From an uncultured Granulosicoccaceae bacterium (GTDB lineage Bacteria; Pseudomonadota; Gammaproteobacteria; Granulosicoccales; Granulosicoccaceae), in assembly GCA_938035945.1 (NCBI GenBank), contig CALHOU010000055.1:1-64000 (forward strand): DNA of 64,000 nt. The letters run 5' to 3'. Below the pieces are notes generated by a model. That model ran no database searches, was not told the origin of the DNA, and worked only from the letters and a program-made list of their open reading frames with translations. A program made the translations under genes and the position numbers. Position 1 is the first letter of the stretch. Every line of letters starts with the position of its first letter. Positions 8,082 to 16,825 of this stretch are shown here, piece after piece.

Positions 8082-9064
8082 GAGGTATGCCTCGCTACAT
8101 TGCCACTTGCAGTCCGTTGCAATACAAACATGAGCAATAACACAACGAATAAACACAGTAATGCCGCATTGCGTAAATCTAGCTCAAGCAGTACAGGTGG
8201 CGTGTCGCTTACCGCAGACTCTAGCGTGTTCAAGTTTGCATACACTGTTTGCAAGTCTTCAAAGGTGCGCACCCTGTAGAAACTGCCCTCGGCACTCTCG
8301 GCTATCGATGCCAGTGTGTCTTCATCTAAGTCCGCCGACGGGGATGTTGCAAAGCCTGATGTTTTTTCAACTTCGCTGCCAAGTGCAATGCTGTGAATGC
8401 GAATGCCGAATGAGTTGGCAAGGTTTGCCGCGTTTTCGGGTTCAGTGGTGCCTGCGTTGTTAGTACCGTCCGATAACAGTATGATCGCTTTCTCGTTGGC
8501 GGGGTCATTGTTCAGTAGTTTGATGGCCAAGCCGATGGCATCACCAATGGCGGTGGAACGGCCAGCCATGCCCGTGCCTGCACTGTTTAAATTATTGACA
8601 ATAGCCGAAACATCAAAGCTCATCGGGGAGGCGATAAACGCTTCGCTGCCAAACAGCACCAAGCCCAGGCGATCACCTTTGCGTTGCTCAATAAATTCAC
8701 CAGCAACTTTTTTAACAGCGCTTAGCCGATCGATATTGACACCATCAATAAGAAAGTCATTGCGCGACATGCTGCCTGAAACATCAACGACCATGGCAAT
8801 GGCTCGCCCCGTTGCTGCCTGCACGGTTGCTTTGCCGGTTTTATAAGGTTGTGCCAACGCAATTAAAAACAACAGCCAAACCAACCACGGTAAGCTGCGA
8901 GAAATGATTTGACTCAAATCGGATGAATTGTCTATCTGTTTCAATGCAGCCGCGACTCGTGGTGGCACATCAACAACGTCCACCGCCTTGCCTGCTTTAT
9001 AGGATTTAGGTAAAAGCAATGGCAGCGGGAGCAGTAAGAATATCCAAGGCCAGACAAAGTTCAT
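8078..9064 (-). CDS. batA: VWA-domain membrane protein, BatA-like
   Basis: The 328-residue protein has the full BatA layout: an N-terminal membrane helix (FVWPWIFLLLPLPLLL), a second hydrophobic stretch (LPWLVWLLFLIALAQP), a VWA domain with a perfect MIDAS (VVDVSGSMS) and the later LLSDGTNNAG loop, and a C-terminal helix (LLCLFVVLLLMFVL). Its start overlaps the DUF4381 gene by four bases (9061-9064). The family works with MoxR ATPases. In methylotroph mxa clusters, the related proteins are needed for an active PQQ dehydrogenase. Confidence 0.88.
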   Translation of the reverse strand: MNFVWPWIFLLLPLPLLLPKSYKAGKAVDVVDVPPRVAAALKQIDNSSDLSQIISRSLPWLVWLLFLIALAQPYKTGKATVQAATGRAIAMVVDVSGSMSRNDFLIDGVNIDRLSAVKKVAGEFIEQRKGDRLGLVLFGSEAFIASPMSFDVSAIVNNLNSAGTGMAGRSTAIGDAIGLAIKLLNNDPANEKAIILLSDGTNNAGTTEPENAANLANSFGIRIHSIALGSEVEKTSGFATSPSADLDEDTLASIAESAEGSFYRVRTFEDLQTVYANLNTLESAVSDTPPVLLELDLRNAALLCLFVVLLLMFVLQRTASGNVARHTS

Positions 9065-9516
9065 GTGGAAGACCTGGGTTTGTTATTAATTAGGTTTTCC
9101 AGTTGGTCGCAGAGATGTTCGGTATTGATTTGAGTGGCGCTCTCTTTATACAAATTTTCACCAAACACTCGACCACTATCTTCAGTAAAATAAGAGGTGT
9201 TGAATCGCGCATTAAGAACGGCTAGCCAAGCGTCTCCTTGGGCCTGACTATCACCTTTGCCGGTTTCAATAACCTTACTTCTTAGTAGGCGAGCTAATCT
9301 AATTAATGCCTGCGCCGGCGCTTCGGTTCGAGCTGCGTTTATTTGTGCGTTGGCTATGGATTCGGTTCTTCGTGGTCGGATTTTCCATATTACAAAGAGC
9401 AGGCCCAATCCAAATACAACAGCCGCAAGTAACCAGGGCCAGCCGGGTTCGGGTGCTAAGGGTTCTTGTATATCGCGAACCTGCGCCAGTAGGGCTGCTT
9501 TGTCGGTGCTGCTCAT
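9061..9516 (-). CDS. DUF4381 domain membrane protein
   Basis: The 151-residue product has a short N-terminal segment (DIQEPLAPEPGWP), one transmembrane helix (WLLAAVVFGLGLLFVIW) and a basic cytoplasmic region, as in the DUF4381 family found between DUF58 and BatA genes. I chose the ATG at 9516 because it gives the same four-base ATGA overlap with the preceding stop as the other junctions of this operon; an ATG at 9531 is also in frame. MxaA/MxaK-like small membrane proteins take this place in methanol oxidation clusters. Molecular function is unknown. Confidence 0.8.
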   Translation of the reverse strand: MSSTDKAALLAQVRDIQEPLAPEPGWPWLLAAVVFGLGLLFVIWKIRPRRTESIANAQINAARTEAPAQALIRLARLLRSKVIETGKGDSQAQGDAWLAVLNARFNTSYFTEDSGRVFGENLYKESATQINTEHLCDQLENLINNKPRSST

Positions 9517-10448
9517 GCCAGAATCTGCCATTGGTACAAATGCCGCACAACTTCTGACATTCCATCTCGAATAGACACCGTCCGTGCACCTGCTTGTTGT
9601 AATCGATCAAGCAGTTCAAGTTTGTATTGTGCGAGTACGTTTGTTAACTGAGTGGCACTCGCGGTATCAATTCGCACAAATTCATCATTGTGCTTAAAGC
9701 GGTACCCGTAGCGACCAGTTGGCATTGGCTGCCATTCCATCGGGTCTTCAACTAATACCCATGCGATGGTTGCTGATTGACTTAGCACGGGCATAAGCTG
9801 GTCGAAAGCGGTGCCAAGCTCATCACCTGCGCTGATCAACACAACTGAGCCGGTAAAACGGCCATTGGCTAATAAGTGTTCGAGCAAGGGCTTTAAATCA
9901 GTCTGTGCGTTGGCGTCACGTTTCTTAATCGCATAATCGAAAGTATCGGCTATCAATTTGCACGCGTTTAACGCAGTAGTTATTCCGGTTGCCGGTGGCA
10001 GCGTGTGTAATTGCTGATCCGTTTGAATGGTTAGGTTGCAGCGATTACTTAAATCCGCTGCTTGCCATATCACTTTTGCGGCCAATAGCCCGGCTGTGAC
10101 TGCGCTCAATGTTTGACTGCCGGTAAACATCGAAGATCTAAAATCTAATGCGACAGTCAGTAAACGCTCTTTCTCTTCACGGTAAAGCCGAGTATAGGTT
10201 GTGTTGCGCCGAGCAGTGACTTTCCAGTCGATGTGCCGTGTGTCATCGCCAGGGATGTATTGGCGCAGGTCGTCGAAATCTAACCCTTGACCGTGTTTGA
10301 GGCCACGGTGTGGGCCGGGCCAAGGTCCATTGCCAGGTGCTACATTTGATAATGGCGTGGCTGAATGTCGTTGTTCTAGTAAAGCCTCTAGTGGCAAGCT
10401 GATATTGAGTTCTTTGTGGGCCATGCGTTTAGAGTGCAGGTGTTGCAT
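9513..10448 (-). CDS. DUF58 domain protein
   Basis: The 311-residue protein carries the DUF58 signature, GQGLDFDDLRQYIPGDD followed by HIDWKVTARR and YTRLYREEKER. A VWA-like fold lies beyond it (LDFRSSM, then VLISAGDELG). There is no obvious membrane helix. It follows the MoxR gene with a 20-base overlap; an alternative ATG at 10424 would remove the overlap. DUF58 proteins are standard partners of MoxR ATPases (MxaS in mxa operons). Confidence 0.85.
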   Translation of the reverse strand: MQHLHSKRMAHKELNISLPLEALLEQRHSATPLSNVAPGNGPWPGPHRGLKHGQGLDFDDLRQYIPGDDTRHIDWKVTARRNTTYTRLYREEKERLLTVALDFRSSMFTGSQTLSAVTAGLLAAKVIWQAADLSNRCNLTIQTDQQLHTLPPATGITTALNACKLIADTFDYAIKKRDANAQTDLKPLLEHLLANGRFTGSVVLISAGDELGTAFDQLMPVLSQSATIAWVLVEDPMEWQPMPTGRYGYRFKHNDEFVRIDTASATQLTNVLAQYKLELLDRLQQAGARTVSIRDGMSEVVRHLYQWQILA

Positions 10449-11418
10449 CTAAAATGGATTTAATCACATCACGTTGCGTCATACCTTGTGCGCGAGCCTG
10501 GTAGTGCAACACGATACGGCCACTGAGTGTGTCCGGTGCTAATTGTCGAATATCCTCGGGTGATATGTAATCACGGCCGGCCAACCATGCTTTAGCTTGC
10601 GCTGCAACCGATAAGAAAATGGAACCTCTGGGGCTGGCAGGGTGTGCGATGTGTTTTGCTATTTCCCCAGCCGGGCCTTCGCCACGCGTGGCTGTAATGA
10701 TTCTAACAATATAATCTTTGATGGCATCGCTAACGTGTACGGCGCTGACATGTTTACTGGCTTGTTCAATGGTTTGTGTGTTGCTTATGGCATGCTGCGC
10801 AAGTTGTACGGCTGCGCTGTTGCGCTCGCTCAGTACCTGGTTAAGAATTTTCATTTCAGCCTGCGCATCTGGCATTTGTACATTGACAAAAAACATAAAA
10901 CGATCAAGTTGCGCCTCAGGTAGCGGGTAGGTGCCTTCGTGCTCAATCGGGTTTTGTGTCGCAGCCACCAAGAAAGGAGATTCAAGTAAACGCGTTTGCC
11001 CACCGGAGGATATTTGTTTCTCACCCATGGCTTCTAACAATGCGCTTTGTACTTTTGGTGGTGCGCGATTGATTTCGTCCATCAAAATTATGTTGTTAAA
11101 CAGTGGACCCTTAATAAAACGAAACTCGCCACTTTGTTGGTGGTACATATCAGTACCAGTCAAATCAGCGGGCAGTAAGTCAGGTGTGGCCTGAATGCGG
11201 ACGAAGCGCGCATCAATTAATTGCGCAAACTGGTTGATGGTGCGTGTTTTGGCCAGCCCTGGCGCGCCTTCGATAAGGATGTGACCACCGGTGAGTAGCG
11301 CGATAAGCAATCGTTCGATGAGCGCTTCGTGACCTACCAGTTTTTGTTGCAATTGTGTTTGTACGGATTGCAATTGCAGCAACGCATCATGGCTGTTTAT
11401 ATTAACATCGCTGGTCAT
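10429..11418 (-). CDS. moxR: MoxR-family AAA+ ATPase
   Basis: The 329-residue ATPase has Walker A EGAPGLAKT, Walker B IILMDEINRAPP, sensor-1 region VAATQNP followed by EGTYPLPEAQLDRFMF, and the C-terminal lid. MoxR proteins act as chaperone-like ATPases with VWA partners. The original member, MxaR, is encoded with methanol dehydrogenase and its metal-insertion genes. Here it is the first of seven same-strand genes whose ends all overlap. The rhodanese-like gene lies 70 bases upstream on the same strand, so it may share the promoter. Confidence 0.92.
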   Translation of the reverse strand: MTSDVNINSHDALLQLQSVQTQLQQKLVGHEALIERLLIALLTGGHILIEGAPGLAKTRTINQFAQLIDARFVRIQATPDLLPADLTGTDMYHQQSGEFRFIKGPLFNNIILMDEINRAPPKVQSALLEAMGEKQISSGGQTRLLESPFLVAATQNPIEHEGTYPLPEAQLDRFMFFVNVQMPDAQAEMKILNQVLSERNSAAVQLAQHAISNTQTIEQASKHVSAVHVSDAIKDYIVRIITATRGEGPAGEIAKHIAHPASPRGSIFLSVAAQAKAWLAGRDYISPEDIRQLAPDTLSGRIVLHYQARAQGMTQRDVIKSILDATPAL

Positions 11419-11488
11419 AGTAAGAGCCCATAGTGGTGTTCATCATTGGCATGCATTAGATAGAGCTCTTGGGTAATGGGTAAACAAT

Positions 11489-12550
11489 CTATTTAGGGCG
11501 AATGATCAACTTGGGAAATCGACGGGCAGAGGATTCATCGATAAATTCTCCCAAATCGATCGGTCTTGTATTTGGTTCGGGTGGTGACTGCAATACGTTT
11601 AAGTCGCCGGATAAGGCCGTGCCAACAATAACTTGTGGTTGAGCCAACGCTAATTTGAAATACAAGCCATTCCACGCATCAATACCAAATTCACTGGGTG
11701 ATTTCAAAACAAACAATAATTGATACTCAAGGTCTGTTAAATCGGCGCTGCTGATGGTGTTGTTTAATTCGTATGGATACTGCAAATAGCAGTACCATTC
11801 TTTTGGATCGGTGATGCAATTGAATGGACGCATCGATAAAAACTGATCGCTAAACACGTCGCCCTCTATTTCTACTTTAATACCAAACGTATTTTCATCA
11901 TTGGTACTGAAGCGTATCGAACCTATTGCTGTTTCGTTGCCGCTTTGATCTACAAGGAAGACTGCGGCCGCCGGTGGAAACAATGGTGGTGTTGTATCGG
12001 TTAGAAAATTAACGGGCAAAACAGGCGTTAGCGCGTTGCCGCTTTCTTGCCAACCGTCAGTACCGGATGGATACCAGTAGATATTTTTGTACCCCAGTTG
12101 TGATGCTCGCTTACTCGCATTCCAACTCTGCCAGCAATCGGCTGTGCAAAAAAACACGAACTTTGTTTCTGGGTTGTCATTGCTAAGTCGCTTTAGGTTT
12201 CTTTCAAAAAAATCTTGATGTTCGTCGGATAAAAAGCCTCGTCCGACTTCGGGCAACCAAATGGCACCTTCAACGGTGTAACGCGGTTCACTGATAAGCC
12301 AATGGCCCTCAAGTGGGTCGGCACCCAAGCCCACCGGTGGTAATACATCAATGAAAACAGCATCAGATAGTAAAGTTTTGGCTTCTTCAGTTGAAATGGT
12401 CGTGCCACCAGGCACCGACTCTGGAACCGGTGCGCGGTAGCGCTCCATGCGAAAACCTGTTTCGCTATCAATGTCGTATTGCTCGGCTAAGGCATTGTTT
12501 GTAAAACCAAACATTAGAGCGATGGCGATCAAGCAAGAGCGGGTGTTCAT
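11489..12550 (-). CDS. PQQ-associated CXXCW-motif rhodanese-like protein with extra C-terminal domain
   Basis: I use the ATG at 12550, which begins directly at the signal peptide (MNTRSCLIAIALMFGFTNNALA); the frame is open further upstream. The first half matches the PQQ-dependent catabolism-associated CXXCW family (TIGR03865 type): a rhodanese-like fold with FFCTADCWQSWNASKRA, where the two cysteines precede the tryptophan. That family is usually much shorter, to my recollection about 160-200 residues. This protein continues for about 165 residues with a beta-rich region I do not recognise. A thiol, sulfur-transfer or redox role in dehydrogenase maturation is likely but unproven. Confidence 0.8.
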   Translation of the reverse strand: MNTRSCLIAIALMFGFTNNALAEQYDIDSETGFRMERYRAPVPESVPGGTTISTEEAKTLLSDAVFIDVLPPVGLGADPLEGHWLISEPRYTVEGAIWLPEVGRGFLSDEHQDFFERNLKRLSNDNPETKFVFFCTADCWQSWNASKRASQLGYKNIYWYPSGTDGWQESGNALTPVLPVNFLTDTTPPLFPPAAAVFLVDQSGNETAIGSIRFSTNDENTFGIKVEIEGDVFSDQFLSMRPFNCITDPKEWYCYLQYPYELNNTISSADLTDLEYQLLFVLKSPSEFGIDAWNGLYFKLALAQPQVIVGTALSGDLNVLQSPPEPNTRPIDLGEFIDESSARRFPKLIIRPK

Positions 12551-12707
12551 AAGTGGACTCGCGAAGTAAAAATTACAGCGGGACATTTTGACCAGTATGG
12601 GGCAGTGGTTATGGCCTCGCACTGGTACCAAAGTCTAACGAATTAGCTTAAGGTCTGTACAGTTGTTCCAGTAGACTGATATTTAAACCGCATTGAGGAG
12701 ATTTATT

Positions 12708-13691
12708 GTGAACGGTCAATCACTACCTAGCAGATTATTGGCAATCATCGCCTTGTGGGCGCTGGCGGCGAACATTGCGTGGGCTGGCACAGTCAAGGTG
12801 GGCGTGCTGAAGTTTGGAACCGTTAACTGGGAGCTCAAAGCACTAAAAAACGCAGGCTTCGACAAAGAAAATGGGTTTGATTTAGAAATTGTCCCGTTTG
12901 CCGGTGGCGATGCGACCAAAATCGCATTGCAAGGAGGCGCTGTGGATATCATCGTGTCTGACTGGCTTTGGGTGTCGCGACAACGTGCTGATGGCGTGGC
13001 CGTGAGCTTTGTCCCGTACAGCTCATCGGTTGGCGCAATGATGGTGGCTGGTGATAGCCCGATCAAATCATTGGCTGACCTTAAAGGCAAGAAACTTGGC
13101 GTGGCCGGTGGGCCGTTAGATAAGAGTTGGTTGTTACTGCAAGGATTGGCAAAACAGGAACACGGGCTGGACTTGGCCGCTGAGAACGAAATTGTGTTTG
13201 GGGCACCGCCATTGTTGGCTGAAAAAACACGCGATGGCGAGTTAGATGGTAGCTTGAACTATTGGCACTATTGCGCTCGGCTTGAAGCGGATGGTTTCAA
13301 ACGCCTTATCAGTGTTGAAGAGGCGACAACCGCACTGGGCGCGAGCGGGCCCATTTCATCTTTAGGTTACGTCTTTAACGAATCCTTTGCAGAAGGCAAT
13401 CCTGACTTACCTGCATTTACCAAAGCAATCAGACAAACCAAGCAACTACTCGCTGAGTCCGATGAGCAATGGGAAGCGATGGCGTCTGAGGGCATCATTA
13501 AAGACAAAGGCGATGCGCTGCTAAAATTGCGCGATCGTTTCCGCGAAGGCATACCTTATCGTGAGTTAAACGATGAAATCCGAGACGCTGAAATCGTTTA
13601 TCAGTTGCTCGATGATTTGGGCGGATCGAAATTAGTTGGCGAATCCGCCGTATTGGTTGATGGCACGTTCTGGGAGGGTGCTGGCTCCTAA
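12708..13691 (+). CDS. ABC transporter substrate-binding protein (NitT/TauT type)
   Basis: The gene starts at GTG 12708, seven bases after a GAGGAG ribosome-binding site; in-frame upstream codons are unlikely to be used. The 327-residue protein has a signal peptide (AIIALWALAANIAWA) and a type-2 periplasmic binding fold of the NMT1/TauA class (VGVLKFGTVNWELKALK, then LKGKKLGVAGGP). It begins a three-gene importer operon divergent from the CXXCW/MoxR operon. Substrate is unknown. Its position inside the alcohol dehydrogenase block suggests import of something needed for the pathway. Confidence 0.85.
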   Translation: MNGQSLPSRLLAIIALWALAANIAWAGTVKVGVLKFGTVNWELKALKNAGFDKENGFDLEIVPFAGGDATKIALQGGAVDIIVSDWLWVSRQRADGVAVSFVPYSSSVGAMMVAGDSPIKSLADLKGKKLGVAGGPLDKSWLLLQGLAKQEHGLDLAAENEIVFGAPPLLAEKTRDGELDGSLNYWHYCARLEADGFKRLISVEEATTALGASGPISSLGYVFNESFAEGNPDLPAFTKAIRQTKQLLAESDEQWEAMASEGIIKDKGDALLKLRDRFREGIPYRELNDEIRDAEIVYQLLDDLGGSKLVGESAVLVDGTFWEGAGS

Positions 13692-13747
13692 ACGCCTTGG
13701 CTTCTATGTCCATTCTAAGGGCTGATTTGGCGTTACACTAAACCTGT

Positions 13748-14521
13748 ATGAACGCCAATCTCAGCCGCCCACTCGTCGCACTCCTGTCCCTCACGTCCCT
13801 GCTAGTCTTGTGGTGGTTGGTTGCTGGCGCGCTTGGTGATCGCTCTTTGCCAGGTCCTGTCGCTGTTGCGCAGTCGCTGATGCAAGAGGCACGTAGTGGG
13901 GAGTTGTTCACACACTTAGGCGCCACTCTATTGCGAGTTCTGGCCGCTTTTGTGCTGGCCATGTTAATCGGTTCGGCCATTGGCATAGCCATGGGTCTGA
14001 ATCAATCACTCAATCAGTTTGTCGACCCTTGGTTGGTGCTATTACTGAACATTCCAGCCTTGGTTATCATTGTCTTAGCGTATATCTGGTTTGGTCTAAA
14101 TGAGGCAGCTGCCATAGGCGCAGTGGCTTTGAATAAAATCCCTAATGTGGTGGTCACTTTACGCGAAGGTGCGCGTAGCCTCGACCCGCAAACAGCCGAG
14201 ATGGCAAAAGTATTTAAGTTTGGTTTTTATAAAACGCTTAAACATGTTGTATTGCCGCAATTGCAACCCTTCTTTGCCTCAGCCATGCGTTCGGGAATTT
14301 CGCTTATTTGGAAAATTGTGTTGGTCGTGGAGTTGCTTGGTCGATCTAATGGTGTGGGTTTTCAAATCCATTTGTATTTTCAGTTATTCGATGTGGCAAC
14401 CATTCTGGCTTATACCTTGGCGTTTGTGTTTGTGATGTTAAGTGTTGAATACTTCGTATTGCAACCGCTTGAAAAACGCAGCCGTCGCTGGCGTGCGAAA
14501 AGCGCGGGCGGTAGTCGATGA
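13748..14521 (+). CDS. ABC transporter permease (NitT/TauT type)
   Basis: The 257-residue permease has about six transmembrane helices and the binding-protein-dependent transport (EAA) loop around EMAKVFKFGFYKTLKHVVLPQ. It belongs to the TauC/SsuC group. It lies 56 bases after the binding protein and overlaps the ATPase gene by four bases (ATGA at 14518-14521), so the three genes form one importer. Confidence 0.9.
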   Translation: MNANLSRPLVALLSLTSLLVLWWLVAGALGDRSLPGPVAVAQSLMQEARSGELFTHLGATLLRVLAAFVLAMLIGSAIGIAMGLNQSLNQFVDPWLVLLLNIPALVIIVLAYIWFGLNEAAAIGAVALNKIPNVVVTLREGARSLDPQTAEMAKVFKFGFYKTLKHVVLPQLQPFFASAMRSGISLIWKIVLVVELLGRSNGVGFQIHLYFQLFDVATILAYTLAFVFVMLSVEYFVLQPLEKRSRRWRAKSAGGSR

Positions 14522-15240
14522 CTAGCACAGACATATTAACTGCCAATATTCGCGCAAAGGTATTCGATGCTGCCGAAGGCGGCATTATGCAGGCGATAAG
14601 TAATCTTGCTTTTTCATTAAAGCGCGAAACCTTTACCTGTGTTATCGGGCCATCGGGCTGTGGCAAGACCACAACGCTGCGTTTGCTACTTGGGCTTGAT
14701 AAAGAGTTTGATGGCGAGATTAACTTCTCGCAAAATCGCACCATGACTGCTGTGTTCCAGGAGCCGCGATTGTTACCGTGGCGAACGGTAGAGCAAAACG
14801 TACGCCTAGCCTTATCCAACGCAAACAATGCGGTGGCTTTGGATGATCTATTCATAGAATTAGGCTTAGAGGATGTTCGGCAATTTTATCCAGCTGAATT
14901 ATCCTTAGGCATGGCCAGGCGTGCATCGCTGGCGCGTGCGTTCGCTGTTATGCCAGACCTGCTCATTCTAGACGAACCCTTTGTATCCCTGGACGATGCA
15001 ACCGCCCAGCGGTTGCGACAGATGTTGCTATCACTGTGGAAATCGACGGCGTGCACGGCGTTAATGGTGACGCACAATGTGGAAGAGGCCGTGATGCTCG
15101 CGGATGAAGTCATTGTGCTTAGCGCACGTCCCGCAACACAGTTGGGTAAATTAAGCCTCGATGTGCCCCGAGAGAGCAGAAATTCTGCCTACATTAGTGA
15201 GATGAGTGACAAATTGCGACAAGTTGGGCTTGTCGAATAA
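14518..15240 (+). CDS. ABC transporter ATP-binding protein (NitT/TauT type)
   Basis: The 240-residue ATPase has Walker A GPSGCGKTT, Q-loop FQEPRLLPW, signature LSLGMARRASLARA, Walker B LLILDEPFVSLDD and H-loop MVTHNVEEAV. The signature has Leu in place of the first Gly of LSGGQ, which is frequent in this subfamily. It starts inside the stop of the permease gene and completes the importer. Confidence 0.92.
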   Translation: MTSTDILTANIRAKVFDAAEGGIMQAISNLAFSLKRETFTCVIGPSGCGKTTTLRLLLGLDKEFDGEINFSQNRTMTAVFQEPRLLPWRTVEQNVRLALSNANNAVALDDLFIELGLEDVRQFYPAELSLGMARRASLARAFAVMPDLLILDEPFVSLDDATAQRLRQMLLSLWKSTACTALMVTHNVEEAVMLADEVIVLSARPATQLGKLSLDVPRESRNSAYISEMSDKLRQVGLVE

Positions 15241-15323
15241 TTTCAGGCTGTTAAGCTGAAATCTGCTGCAATTATGGGCCTGCGTGCCAAAGTACCATAT
15301 TGGAAAAGCAGTGAATTTGTTAT

Positions 15324-15341
15324 AAGCCGTGCTGGCTTTTT
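15324..15341 (+). terminator. Weak terminator after the ABC importer operon
   Basis: AAGCC (15324-15328) pairs with GGCTT (15334-15338) over a five-base loop and runs into TTTT. The stem is short, so the call is tentative. It separates the importer operon from the cytochrome gene. Confidence 0.35.
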
Positions 15342-15385
15342 AACTATACGTAGTGAATAAATTACGTAGCAATTTAGGTGATTCG

Positions 15386-15826
15386 ATGAAAATTAAATTT
15401 GTGGCGCTTGCTACCATTGTTGTTGGTGCATTGCACATGGCATTTATGCAAAGCAGTCTTGGTCATGGTGATGTGCAACCTCAGGCGGTTGATACCGAAG
15501 GCTTAGATGCTTTACCCGAAGAATTCGCGTTGGAAAACCCATACCGATTACTCGGTGGTGAGCAATATGAATTGGCTGTACAAATCGGCGCCTCAGGGTA
15601 CAACCAGAACTGCGCACGTTGTCATGGCTTGGAGGCGATCAGCGGCGGCATCGCACCAGATTTACGTATGCTCGAAGATGGCGAATTCGGCGACGAGTGG
15701 TTTATGGAGCGAGTGCGAAACGGATATAGCCAAAACGGTGCGTACAAAATGCCTCCGTTTGAAGAATTGTTATCGCAAGAAGCGATGTGGGCAATTCGTT
15801 CCTACACAGAAACAAGGCCGAAATAA
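15386..15826 (+). CDS. pedF: Cytochrome c-550 PedF
   Basis: The protein is a small periplasmic c-type cytochrome of 146 residues. An N-terminal signal (FVALATIVVGALHMAFM) is followed by the family-typical GHGDVQPQAVDTEGL. The heme-binding site is C76-A-R-C79-H80, with a methionine in KMPPFEE as likely axial ligand. I recognise PedF, the electron acceptor paired with PedE/PedH and ExaA-type quinoprotein dehydrogenases. The ATG at 15386 has AGGTGA six bases upstream; the in-frame GTG at 15353 lacks such a site. It opens the five-gene series pedF, binding protein, SoxYZ carrier, hydrolase, dehydrogenase, the same order I recall from P. putida. Confidence 0.93.
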   Translation: MKIKFVALATIVVGALHMAFMQSSLGHGDVQPQAVDTEGLDALPEEFALENPYRLLGGEQYELAVQIGASGYNQNCARCHGLEAISGGIAPDLRMLEDGEFGDEWFMERVRNGYSQNGAYKMPPFEELLSQEAMWAIRSYTETRPK

Positions 15827-15854
15827 GGGCCGAATCTGGTCATAGAGTCACATC

Positions 15855-16718
15855 ATGAATCGCACGCAAATAAAAATCATAACTAAAGCTGCGCTCGGCA
15901 TACTCCTATGTTTGGCCATTACGTCTATCGCAGAAGCACGTCCATTGGATGATGTGGTCGATAGCGGCGAGATCACCATATTTGTTTATAGTGATTACGC
16001 ACCCTACTCATACGAGCAGGACGGAAAGGCGGTTGGAATCGATGTAGACATTGCCAAGGAACTTGCCAATGCCCTGGGTGTCGAACTCAAATTGTTAATG
16101 CGCGGTGCTGATGAAAACTTAGACGATGATTTGCGCATCAATATTTGGAAAGGTGATTTGATCCATCGCAAAGTGGCTGATGTCATGATGCACGTACCGG
16201 TCGATTATGAAGTGGACAACCGTAATGAGTTCGCTGTCATTATGGGTGGCTACTTTCAAGAAACGGTGGCTGTCATATTCAATAAAGATGTTATCCCAGA
16301 AGTGAAAACCTTCGGCCGGTTTGTTTCACAACAAATCGGCGTAGAGCTCGACACCGGGTACGACTTTTTTCTTTCCAGTGCGTTTCGTGGGCAGTTGCTA
16401 CAAAGCGTTAGGCGAGGGCGCACCTTTAAAGATGCGGTAGCGCTTTATGCCGATGGTGAAGTGCCGGCATTGCTCGCATCGCGTGCGCAAACCGAATGGG
16501 TAGCAACGCAAACGCCTGGTCTGAATTCGTCCGTTGTCCAACCACCCATGCCCGGTATGGTGCGTTTGGGCTGGCCCATTGGTATTTCTGTTAAGCACGA
16601 CAGCCGTGATTTAGGCTATGAACTCACAGATGTGTTGAGCGAGTTACAGAACTCTGGCAAGCTGGCTGCTATATATAAGCAGTATGGCGTGACGTATCTA
16701 CCGCCTATCATTGAATGA
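15855..16718 (+). CDS. PedG/MoxJ-like periplasmic binding protein, quinoprotein dehydrogenase-associated
   Basis: The 287-residue exported protein (signal ALGILLCLAITSIAEA) has a type-2 binding fold (ITIFVYSDYAPYSYEQDG, GIDVDIAKELANALGV). It includes the features of the quinoprotein dehydrogenase-associated family: LRINIWKGDLI and ADVMMHVPVDYEVDNRN. MxaJ/XoxJ are thought to help activate or mature their dehydrogenase, and PedG holds the same place in ped clusters. It lies 28 bases after pedF. A maturation or partner role is more likely than nutrient import, since no transporter genes are attached. Confidence 0.88.
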   Translation: MNRTQIKIITKAALGILLCLAITSIAEARPLDDVVDSGEITIFVYSDYAPYSYEQDGKAVGIDVDIAKELANALGVELKLLMRGADENLDDDLRINIWKGDLIHRKVADVMMHVPVDYEVDNRNEFAVIMGGYFQETVAVIFNKDVIPEVKTFGRFVSQQIGVELDTGYDFFLSSAFRGQLLQSVRRGRTFKDAVALYADGEVPALLASRAQTEWVATQTPGLNSSVVQPPMPGMVRLGWPIGISVKHDSRDLGYELTDVLSELQNSGKLAAIYKQYGVTYLPPIIE

Positions 16719-16825
16719 TTACATTTTGTTCGTGAGTAACATCTTACTGATCATGCGTTATTGGCCGTGCTTTATTGGCCATGTGACAGCAAGAGAAAGC
16801 TGACAGCAGAACAAGAGGAGCAAGC

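Noticed and set aside
10429-11418. Reading this MoxR as part of a CO dehydrogenase (cox) cluster
   Set aside because: Neighbours are PQQ-linked genes and a Bat/Mxa-type set; the CoxD-like protein is the separate one at 56147-57103.
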